The notes under the pieces were generated by a model. It saw nothing but the letters and a program-made list of their open reading frames with translations, was not told the origin of the DNA and did no database searches. The position numbers and the translations under genes were made by a program. 64,000 nucleotides of DNA from Pratylenchus scribneri (Eukaryota; Nematoda; Chromadorea; Rhabditida; Pratylenchidae), in the NCBI GenBank assembly GCA_030063045.1, contig JAQSEB010000002.1:2914001-2978000 (forward strand), read 5' to 3'. How positions within the stretch are numbered: position 1 is the first letter of the stretch; every line of letters begins with the position of its first letter. Below, one piece after another: positions 55,069 to 64,000 of the stretch.

Positions 55069-58000
55069 ATGTTTGAATTGATCGACAATATAGTTTTTCT
55101 AGTTTTCCTTCTATTTTCACTCTCCATTGGAATCTATCACTTCTGGAAGGCTAGAAAGGTTAATTTATTTATTTTTAATTGAAATAATTAATGCTTTTCT
55201 ATTACGTAGGGCTATGCTCATATCCAGGTACAGCTCGTTACGGATGCTGCCAATTGTAAATTTTATTAGAATTTTTTAAGAATTATAAATACAAAAAATC
55301 AAATGAAAAAAAATGAAATCAGAATTAAAACCTTCCGGAAAGAAACATAAAAAATCAGAATTAAAACTTTCCGGAAAGAAACACAAAAAATCAGAATTAA
55401 AACTTTTCGGAATGAAACACAAAAAATCAGAATTAAAACTTTCCGGAAATACTAAACAAAAAAAAATCAGAATTAAAACTTTTCTGAAAGAAACCCAAAA
55501 ATCAGAATTAAAACTTTCCGGAAAGAAACACAAAAAATCAGAATTAAAACTTTCCGGAAAGAAACACAAAAAATCAGAATTAAAACTTTCCGGAAAGAAA
55601 CACAAAAAATCAGAATTAAAACTTTCCGGAAAGAAACACAAAAAATCAGAATTAAAACTTTCCGGAAAGAAACACAAAAATCAGAATTAAAACTTTCCGG
55701 AAAGAAACACAAAAAATCAGAATTAAAACTTTCCGGAAAGAAACACAAAAAATCAGAATTAAAACTTTCCGGAAAGAAACACAAAAATCAGAATTAAAAC
55801 TTTTCTGAAAGAAACCCAAAAATCAGAATTAAAACTTTCCGGAAAGAAACACAAAAAATCAGAATTAAAACTTTTCGGAATGAAACACAAAAAATCAGAA
55901 TTAAAACTTTCCGGAAATACTAAACAAAAAAAAATCAGAATTAAAACTTTTCTGAAAGAAACCCAAAAATCAGAATTAAAACTTTCCGGAAAGAAACACA
56001 AAAATCAGAATTAAAACTTTCCGGAAAGAAACACAAAAAATCAGAATTAAAACTTTCCGGAAAGAAAACTTTAAAGAAATCAGAATTAAAACTTTCCGGA
56101 AAGAAACACAAAAAATCAGAATTAAAACTTTCCGGAAAGAAACACAAAAAATCAGAATTAATACTTTCCGGAAAGAAACACAAAAAATCAGAATTAAAAC
56201 TTTCCGGAAAGAAACACAAAAAATCAGAATTAAAACTTTCCGGAAAGAAACACAAAAAATCAGAATTAAAACTTTCCGGAAAGAAAACTTTAAAAAAATC
56301 AGAATTAAAACTTCCGGAAAAAAACACAAAAAATCAGAATTAAAACTTTCCGGAAAGAAACACAAAAAATCAGAATTAAAACATAAAAAATTGGAATTAA
56401 AACTTTCCGTAAAGAAAAAAAAATCAGAATTAACTTTCCGGAAAGAAACACAAAATAAAAACTTTTATGACTTTTAGTTTATGGCTCTTATTAATCCATT
56501 CAGCAATTTTAAAAATTTCACCATGTTTTTTAGATCAATTCAAGGCCTCAATTCTGCCAATTTTTCTTTCATTGTTGATGACATTCACTTCAACATTGAA
56601 CTTACAAGGTGATTTGCATATAATTAAGGAATTTATCAATTATTTGTATCAAAGGTGTCACCCAAGAAATTTATAATCGTGGCTGCGCTCTGTTGGTCTA
56701 CAATTTGGCATCTCCATTTAGTTATTGGCTATTCGGAAAATTTTTCTTGCCTCTCTTTTTTCGTCATCGTGAAAAGGTATTTAATGAGATTAATTTCCAT
56801 TAAAATTATTAAAATTATTATTTTTAATATTTAGAATTTAAAGCATAATAATGAACAATTTTTTTAATTTAATTCAGCTTTGCGGAAATTTCTACAAATA
56901 TTTCGAGCTGCGATTTGGCAGCACATGGCTATGCCAAATTTGTACATGGATTTTCTTCATCGGCCAAATTTTGTTACATGCAATGGTCATTTTTGGGCCA
57001 GCTATTGGTTTTGCAGCGGTCACCGAATTGAATGATAAATATTTGATTTTGGCAATTGGACTGGTTTGCACTCTCTACACAGCATTTGGTGGATTCCGAA
57101 CTGTGTTAGTGACGGATAGCATCCAGGTTACAGAAAAAGAATTTTGAAAAATGCTCCATGAAAAAATCGTCCATTTTTTTAGGATTACCGTATTTATTCT
57201 ATTTGTGGTTGTGACCTCTCCCCAAAAATTGATTCCTCTTTCCTCCCTCTCTAATTAAGTTATAAAAGAAATCTCATAAGGAGGATATTGTGAATTGCCC
57301 TGAGGTCACTAACAGGGAAAATATGTATATCGTAATAAAAAATTTCCTGTGACTAGCAGCAGAAAATAGTATGTTGAATTCTTCCGAGCCTAATAAAAAA
57401 TCTGTTTAGCCGTTGCCTAATAAATCTACTTAATACAAAAAAAAATATATTTATAGGCTATGGTCATGTTTATTGGGCTATTCATTTTCATGGCTAAAGG
57501 AACGATGGATGCGGGTGGCTTTTCACATATTTTCAGCTTCAATCAACAAAGGGGCAGTTTTATTAGCTCATTCAGTTTCGAATTTTCGTTGTTACAGGTT
57601 TTCATATTTATAAAATTGTTCAATTATTAAATCATTTTCCCGCATAAGTATAACAGTTTTTGGATCATGCTGATCAGTGGCATTTTTCCGGGTGCCATTT
57701 TTGTTTGTTTTTCGCAGTTGGCCATGCAACGCTATTATGCACTTCCCAGTTTGGCACATGCGAGACGCACTAATTTTCTCATGGCGATTTTTATGATAAT
57801 TTCTAGTAAGTTTTTTTGTTAAATTTTACCCATTTAAGATTTGAATTAATTAAAGTATTTTAAGATAAAGGATTTTCTTTTACCGTAAAAAGAATATTCA
57901 AATTGTTGAAAAAGTATTGAAATTGTCTAATTTGAAACTTATTAAACAGTTTAAAGCCTTTTTGGTTTTTGATTCCGAACTAATTAGTTAGAATTGGCTA

Positions 58001-61000
58001 AACCTAAGACAAATCATTATCGAACGATGCATCTAGGTGAAAAAAATCGATTGAATATATGGTTTGGGGTCAAAACAAACTGCTGAAACTTTTAAGATTT
58101 TTGACATTTTCAGTACTCTTTTCGACAATTACAATATTTTTTTGGCTAAATTAAATATTTCGCATTATATTATCATGGATTATCGAATTCAATGATTTTA
58201 TTTTCATAATTATTTTTTTAAACATTTTTTTTATTCCACAGATCTAATGATGGTTTTCATTGGGCTAACAATGCTTGCATACTTCAATGGCGAGAATTTG
58301 GTGATGGCCAAACAAGTTCAATCGCCCGATCAAATTATCATCTATTTTGCCGACAAAATATTTGGTATTTTACAAATATCCAATTTTCGTTTTATATTTT
58401 CTAATTCACAGAGAATTTGCCCGGAATGTTGGGTCTTTTCCTTGTGATCATTTCTTCGGCATCACTTTCAACAATTTCCAGTGGATTGAATGCAATTATG
58501 GTGGGTGTCCAGATTTTCGTAGGAAAAACTATTCGGCAATCCATTTTAGGAATGAAATATAAAAAATCAGAATTAAAACTTTTCGGAAAGAAACAGAAAA
58601 AATTAGAATTAAAACTTTCCAGAAAGAAACACAAAAAATCAGAATTAAAACTTTCCGGAATGAAACACAAAAATCAGAAATTAAAAATTTCCGGAAAGAA
58701 ACACAAAAAATCAAAATTAAAACTTTCCGGAATGAAACACAAAAAATCAGAATTAAAACTTTCCGGAATGAAACACAAAAAATCAGAATTAAAACTTTCC
58801 GGAATGAAACACAAAAATCAGAATTAAAACTTTCCTTAAAGAAACACAAAAAATTAGAATTAAAACTTTCTGAAATGAAACACAAAAAATCAGAATTAAA
58901 ACTTTCCGGAAAAAACACATTAAAACTTTCCGGAAAGAAACACAAAAAATCAGAATTAAAACTTTCCGGAAAAAACACAAAAAATCAGAATTAAAACTTT
59001 CCGGAAAAAACACAAAAAATCAGGATTAAAACTTTCCGGAAAAAACACAAAAAATCAGAATTAAAACTTTCCGGAAAAAACACAAAAAATCAGAATTAAA
59101 ACTTTCCGGAAAAAACACAAAAAATCAGAATTAAAACTTTCCGTAAAGAAACACAAAAAATCAGAATTAAAACTTTCCGGAAAGAAACACAAAAATCAGA
59201 ATTAAAACTTTCCAGAATGAAACGCGAAAATCAGAATTAAAAATTTCCGGAATGAAACATAAAAAATCAAAATTAAAACTTTCCGGAATAAACACAAAAA
59301 TAAATATTAAAAATTTTTCAATCATTATTCATTCCTTTTTTTCTTAAGGAAGTTCTCTATAAAGAATATGTTGTCCATTTTTGCCCATATGAACCAAAAT
59401 TGGGCAAATTCCTAATCACCTCTGTTTTGGGCCTTCTTTCAACTGGACTTGCATTTGTCGGCTTCCTATTTCCCAGTATTTTGGGTGCCACCATTTCTTT
59501 GCTTATTTAGTAATTTTAATTTTATGGAATAAAATTTATCATAAATGATTTTAATAAGATTACTTTTTCATAATTAAATTTACTTCACTATTTTAATCTA
59601 GGTGCCTTTCTCGGACCAACATTTGGTCTTTTCTTACTTGGTGCTTTACTTCCCCCTCGATTTGCCAACAAATATGGGGCTATTGTGGGCTTCATTTTGG
59701 CAACAATGTTTCTATTGGTCTGCATCTGCTCGAATTTAGTGCAAAGCCAGAATCCATTTACAGAATTATTTATTTACAATGGAACTTTGTGTGAGTGAAC
59801 AAAAATACAGGCTCATCAAAGCCGACCTTTCAACTTTATGAATATTCGTCAAAAAATTATAAAAAAATAGTTCATTAAAATTGAATGTAAAATTTAAGCT
59901 AAATAAATACATCAAAAGGAAAATTTATTACCAGAAAATGCCCAAAAGGCCTTGAAGTCTAAATTCTTAACATATTAAATTCCATCTTTATCTTAATCTG
60001 ACATTTATTTCATTAAAATTAAGCAACAAATTTGATTAAAATTTAAAGTTTGAAGGCTTGGAACTGGGATCAAGAGATTTAATTTTTGGTAGGCAAGTTT
60101 AAGTTTCAGACTGCATGGTTTAGTCATGGCTAGGCCAATTTTATGGCATGGGGCATAGTATATGTGAAAGAAAAATCGCTCTCAATAATAAGAATTTTTT
60201 ATGACTAATTTTAGTAAACTCGATTAATTTTCATTGGTCGTTTAAATGGCTAAAGGCCGCCAAAAATTTTATTTGGTCGCTTAAACCGCGAAAGATCGCT
60301 TAAACAATGATCAAGTCGGCTAAATTGCAATTGAGATCAATTATAATTTAATCCAATTAAATTGAATTTTTTGCCCTTTTAAGCAAACAAAGATGCCTGG
60401 CTTCCATTGAATTTCGGTGATCCAAATTCATTTCCAATGGCTCGCATTTCAATGTACATGTACACAACAATTGGTGAACATTTATGGAATTAATTGTGTA
60501 AAAAATAATAAAAATCCCTTCTTTTTCCTCAAAGGAACATTTTTGGTCATTCTCGTTGGAATTCCTGTTAGCTTGGCCTGCTCATTTCTGTTTAGTCCAT
60601 TGACTAAAGAGGAAGAATTGTAATTAAAAATGGACACTATTTAATTTGCAGAAAAATTCTTGAAATTGTAGAAAAGTTTATAGCGGTTTAATGGTTTGTC
60701 CTAGATACCCAAACCCAATACCCAATCGATAGATCTCATTGAGGCGGACATTTTGATAATTTGGCTTAGGTTTAATCATTTTTTACTTAATTTTAAACCA
60801 AAAATCAAAAAGGATTAAACGGTTTAAAACCCTCAATTTTTGATCAAACTATTGACAAATTATATATTAATCCACCCGTCTTGATGAGATCTATCGATTA
60901 GGTATAGTTTTCAGGGGTCTAGAACAAATTACTGCTGATTCATTAAATTCGGCAATTTCTATAATCTTTTCTGCAAAATAAATATTTCCCTTTTAAAAAT

Positions 61001-61149
61001 GAATTCCAATAATTATACAAAAAAAATTTTTCCCCCAATTTTGCAGAAAAATGTGCAAATATACATTTCTTCATGGAATGGATGAGCAAGAAGGGGAATT
61101 GGAAAGCAAAAATTCCATTCAAATGAGCGAATTGCTGAAGAAAGATTGA
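55069..61149 (+). CDS. SLC5-type sodium-coupled solute symporter
   Basis: Exons 55069-55158, 55210-55255, 56534-56608, 56655-56776, 56878-57126, 57457-57597, 57649-57805, 58242-58364, 58412-58518, 59349-59484, 59602-59790, 60384-60473, 60535-60619 and 61047-61149 join in phase to 570 residues. At least 11 hydrophobic segments are seen. Family marks are GVTQEIYNRG (the TPAEVYRYG position), LRFGSTWLC (RF region), YTAFGGFRTVLVTDSIQ, MQRYYALPSLAHARRTNF (the QRYL motif), SLSTISSGLNAIMVG and LGPTFGLFLLG. SLC5 proteins carry sugars, vitamins, choline, iodide or monocarboxylates with sodium across the plasma membrane; the substrate cannot be told here. If the last intron is not used the protein ends at 60623 (537 residues). 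Introns 2 and 9 are filled by a 36-bp satellite, and the last intron contains a MITE. Confidence 0.88.
55305..56465. repeat. 36-bp satellite in intron 2 of the SLC5-like gene
   Basis: About 31 copies of AATCAGAATTAAAAC plus TTTCCGGAAAGAAACACAAA, mostly 36 bases apart with some 35-base variants. Each unit carries the 12-base palindrome CTTTCCGGAAAG. A distinctive variant (CCGGAAATACTAAACAAAAA) occurs at 55443 and again at 55911, 468 bases (13 units) apart, and a GAAAACTTTAAA variant occurs at about 56063 and 56283. This shows higher-order duplication within the array. Open frames read from it are by-products. Confidence 0.95.
57930..58110. repeat. Possible degenerate GATCT-core MITE fragment
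   Basis: Within intron 7 of the symporter gene, CAGTTTAAAGCCTTTTTGG and TATCGAACGATGCATCTAGG resemble the core of the foldback family at 18894, with no clear second arm. Weakly supported. Confidence 0.35.
58553..59318. repeat. 36-bp satellite in intron 9 of the SLC5-like gene
   Basis: About 21 copies of the same unit as in intron 2, in the same orientation, but with more substitutions and deletions (GGAATGAAAC, GGAAAAAACAC). It begins about 35 bases after the exon ending at 58518 and stops about 30 bases before the exon starting at 59349, so it fills nearly the whole intron. Confidence 0.95.
60692..60930. mobile_element. Foldback MITE (GATCT-core family, copy 5)
   Basis: Left arm GGTTTGTCCTAGATACCC, CCAATCGATAGATCTCATTG; right arm GATGAGATCTATCGATTAGG and GGGGTCTAGAACAAATT in inverse order, around GGATTAAACGGTTTAAAACC. 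It resembles the copy at 2762 more than those at 18894 and 20325. It lies in the last intron of the symporter gene. Confidence 0.7.
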
Positions 61150-61512
61150 TGGATAAAAAAACTGGGAAAATTTTCCACAAAATCTGTTTTTCAATGATTT
61201 AGAAAAATCTATAATTCCAGAGGTGATTTTCATTGACAATTTTTAAAAATTTTAATGCATAAATGATTAATTATTGGAATTAATTCATTTTTCAATATTG
61301 CTTAAACTTTCTTTCTAAATTTTGATGCGGGTCAAGTGTTTTTCAGGAAAGGAATTTAATCTAAATTTGAAAATAAAAAAATTAAGAATATTTTGGCAAA
61401 ATACTTAATTAATACATATTTGTTTCTTCTTATTTCCCTGTCGATATTTCATCAAAAAAAAATTGATGATCTATTATTAAAAGTAAAATCGAGGATTAAA
61501 TTAATTAAATAG
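61150..61512. other. 3' flank of the SLC5-like gene
   Basis: AT-rich. An AATAAA at about 61372 could serve as polyadenylation signal for the symporter gene. No signal-peptide exon for the gene fragment at 61513 was found here. Confidence 0.5.
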
Positions 61513-61831
61513 ATAAAAAAGTGCTTTGTGGGCAGGGCTGATATTGCTGATATTGTGGGATTGGAATGCCCGTTTTACGCGACCAATGGCTGCAAAACTG
61601 TAACATGTTATGGTGGACAGCAAGTTATGGGTAAATGAAGATCTTATTTAATACTTCCCCGTATTAATATTAGTATTTTAAGACTATGAACAAAGTTGCG
61701 GATTGTGTTCGGCGCCGGGAGATTGGCATTCGAAAGTGGATTATTGGGGCCGTGGCTGCACTTGCACAGATTGTATACAATTCATTAGGCCACAGGGGGC
61801 TTATTTCTCCGGAGAAGGCAGGGGGATCTAA
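61513..61831 (+). pseudogene. Partial or degenerate single-module relative of the ten-cysteine protein
   Basis: Two exons, about 61513-61630 and 61683-61831, are joined by a phase-1 intron (donor GTAAAT, acceptor TTTTAAG). They carry nine of the ten module cysteines: CFVG, LECPFYATNGC, KTVTC, QSCGLC, GRGCTCTDC. The intron sits at the same position as in both modules of the gene at 50833. The expected phase-1 acceptor (AATAG before 61513) is one base out of frame with the module across a run of six A; no start codon or signal-peptide exon is seen, and the tenth cysteine is absent. The stop is TAA at 61829-61831. It may be a decayed copy, a gene with an unseen first exon, or an assembly error in the A run. 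Confidence 0.6.
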
Positions 61832-62544
61832 CAATTTTAGCCCTAGATTAGGAATAATAGTTCCAAAGACCCAATTAAATGCTAGAATTGACTTTTTTAT
61901 TTTTAAAATTTAATTAATCTTCAAGATAGATGAAATGAATTAAGTGAAAAGTTAATTATTCCAACAATAAATTAAGTGAAAAGTTAATTATTCCAACAAT
62001 AAATTATCGTCAAAATAAATTTTTTTTCTCTTTTTAGTACATTGAAGGCTTGAATGAAATTTGGACTTAAAATGAGATATCCATAATCAATGCCAATTTA
62101 AATTTACCAAATTTGTTGAGATGAATGGTAAAATTGCCTAGGACGAATATTTGCATATCAATTCCTCCTCCAAACCAAATAATAATGATAATATGGAATT
62201 ATATGGACGGAGGAGTCTAATTATTTTTTTCAAGTTCCCTCAATTCCAGATTAAAAGAGCGGAACAAAATTTGTAATTTCCCAATAATAAAAATAAAAGT
62301 TTAATAATATATATGAATAATCAATCAAATTGAATGAAGCTTGCTGAAATTTTATCAAAAAGTGATGACAGCTAAATTAGACTAAAAATATGTGTTTTGT
62401 GCTTTTTAAAAACATTTAAAATATCATTTTGTATTTTTTTAATTTGTTTGCTTGCCATCATGTTCCTTTAAATTTATTTAATAGGCCGCATCTATTTGAT
62501 TAATGTTCCGCATCCAGAATCGAAGCAGGATTTATTCGTTCGAA
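61832..62544. other. Intergenic, no recognised gene
   Basis: AT-rich sequence with a short direct duplication near 61940-62003 (AAGTGAAAAGTTAATTATTC twice). A TTTATT at 62473-62478 gives an AATAAA on the minus strand about 70 bases past the stop of the next gene. Confidence 0.6.
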
Positions 62545-63208
62545 TCAACAATAATCCCAAGGCATGCCCCAACACCAGCCAAATAAACCGGCATTACAGC
62601 AAGTGCATTCAATATAAGTAGAACCAGAGCAGTCGCATATTTTGCAATCTTTCCCATGTTGGGTGCAATCAGTTTCACCTGGGACGCATTCTATAATGGT
62701 AAATTTAATTCAGAATACAATTGGAGAAATTGAAATGGCTAGATTGTTGTTGGACTAGCCAATTTTGAAAATCTCGGTTTCTAGAGTCATGTTAATTAAT
62801 CGAGAATGGTTGGGCTAAGTCTAATGAGCCATTTATCGCATCTCCATGAGGCTTATTAGAAGCCTAGATTCCAAAAATTGGTTATCCCAGTAATACCGTG
62901 AATTTCCTATTAGAAGCCCACTCTCTATTCTCTCTATTAGAAGTCCCTTATCTATTAAATTTTTTTCACAAATAACCAATTTTTAGGTGAAATTGAGCCG
63001 AAAAAGACGAAATTAGGCCGATAAGCATTTTTGTCTTTCAAAATTTCTGAAAATTTCCCACCCTAGAGAGGCTCCGAAATTTATAAGCCCATGGGCTTCT
63101 AATAGGAAATTTACGGTAGTTGCACTAACGATAAGCAGCTTCCACGATTCCTTGCATTGGCATTTGGACAGCAATCAAAAATATGAAGAATATTAAGGCA
63201 AGTTGCAT
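62545..63208 (-). CDS. Small secreted peptide with ten cysteines
   Basis: Exons 63208-63130 and 62690-62545 join in phase 1 (donor GTTAGT, acceptor CATTATAG) to 74 residues. Residues 1 to about 24 are a signal peptide (MQLALIFFIFLIAVQMPMQG). The remaining ~48 residues contain ten Cys with spacing C-x6-C-x6-C-x2-C-x1-C-x7-C-C (one residue before the CC) -x7-C-x7-C, and end in a Trp-rich tail (GWCWGMPWDYC). Small size, a signal peptide and paired cysteines fit a secreted disulfide-rich peptide (for example an effector, antimicrobial or inhibitor). No family was recognised, and the spacing differs from the ten-cysteine module next door. A TA-flanked MITE occupies much of the intron. Confidence 0.75.
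62896..63116. mobile_element. Tc1/mariner-like MITE with TA target site, copy 2
   Basis: Ends CCGTGAATTTCCTATTAGAA and the inverse TTCTAATAGGAAATTTACGG are flanked by TA (62894-62895, 63117-63118). Internal blocks (AAATAACCAATTTTTA, CACCCTAGAGAGGCTCCGAA) match the copy at 47716. It lies in the intron of the small cysteine-rich gene, starting about 13 bases downstream of the 5' splice site. Confidence 0.82.
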
Positions 63209-64000
63209 ATTTAAGTGAATTATTATTAGAGTAGGAATTTTATTAAATGTAGTTGGACTGATAATTGTAATGAGAAAGATGAATGCCTTTTTAAATGGCC
63301 CTTTATTTGCATATTTATTATTTTTATTTTGTTCCTTTTTCTTTGCTGTTTTGCTGCGAATGCGAACCAAAAACCAACACTGCTGATTTTCTGGATTAAT
63401 ATTTTTTTCCTTCGCAGTTCGCACTTTGAAAATGGATGATCAATCGTCGAAATATTTCCAAATAACAAATTATTATATCACATGATTGGGCACATCTTTA
63501 TCAGCATTATAGGAAGTATTGGATGACAATTTGAACATTGATGAGAACAAATTCATTTGCCAAATTATGCAAATCTAATCATGCACAAATTTGTTGTCAT
63601 GAGATTGGCAAATCTTTCAGCATTGTAAATTATTAGAGGGCAATTTAATGAAAACAAATTAACTGATCAAATTATGTAAATCAGTCACAAGATTTGAAGC
63701 ATTCAGCCATAGGAGCACCAATTTTTTTAATATTATTTGTTTGTTGAACACAAACGCATAAATGTGAAAATAATTCCAACATGATTGTTGCTGAATTCTC
63801 ATCCGTTTATTAAAGTGTAACATTTCGAACAAATTTACTGTATCAATGGAACCCGAAATGTACCAATTATTTTTTATTATTTGAATAATAATTTGAAAAA
63901 ATAAAATGGTTGAAATTATTCACTTTTATCAAAATAAAATAAGGGCAAATATTATTAATCCATTATTCCTTGACCAATTTTTTCATTTTCTACTAAAAAT
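63209..64000. other. Upstream flank of the small secreted peptide gene
   Basis: AT-rich sequence that should hold the promoter of the minus-strand gene at 63208. Two loosely repeated segments (GATTGGCACATCTTTATCAG / GATTGGCAAATCTTTCAGC and following) suggest an old duplication at about 63485-63640. No other gene is seen. Confidence 0.5.

Noticed and set aside
55276..56365. Long open frames on both strands reading SGKKHKKSELKL or FPESFNSDFLCF
   Set aside because: By-products of the 36-bp satellite; several frames are open at once and units of 35 bp shift them. They lie inside an intron of the symporter gene.

Overview
The window is an AT-rich eukaryotic chromosome segment. The protein-coding genes are split by many introns bounded by GT-AG sites (one GC-AG), introns are full of short non-autonomous transposons and tandem repeats, and the best recognised protein is the animal neurosecretion factor CAPS/UNC-31. 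Gene content, base composition, small exons and poly-G tracts fit a nematode. A plant-parasitic (tylenchid-like) lineage is possible but is not shown by the sequence.

Left part (1-11629, minus strand): the first 23 exons of the unc-31/CAPS orthologue, including a 34-bp microexon. All exons join in frame to 1005 codons covering the acidic N-terminus, the C2-like region, the PH domain and the start of the MHD (Munc13-homology) region; the C-terminus lies beyond position 1. Its introns carry a 71-bp satellite, a ~125-bp triplication, a hAT-like MITE with an 8-bp target duplication and other repeats. Next (11630-18649) is non-coding sequence with a 24-bp satellite and a GC-richer stretch. Then come two minus-strand genes: an unrecognised two-exon gene (18650-19798) and a six-exon ZCCHC24-like RNA-binding zinc-finger gene (21434-25387).

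Middle (25388-50832): about 25 kb in which I recognise no gene. It holds two copies of a ~610-bp foldback transposon with perfect 8-bp target duplications, a third foldback family, a Tc1/mariner-like MITE, divergent tandem duplications, polypurine sequence and three long poly-G tracts within about 1 kb.

Right part (50833-63208): a compact group linked to secretion and transport. It contains a six-exon plus-strand gene for a secreted protein with two copies of a ten-cysteine module, a 14-exon SLC5-type sodium/solute symporter with two introns filled by the same 36-bp satellite, a partial or degenerate single-module relative of the ten-cysteine protein, and a two-exon minus-strand gene for a 74-residue secreted peptide with ten cysteines in a different spacing. 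The ten-cysteine module, whose modules and sub-exons are all bounded by phase-1 introns, is the most gene-like novelty here. The transposon set (three element types with 8-bp duplications, one with TA) is the best supported structural novelty.

All exon models were made by hand from conserved protein similarity remembered from the families, reading-frame phase and splice-site sequence. No alignment or RNA data were available.
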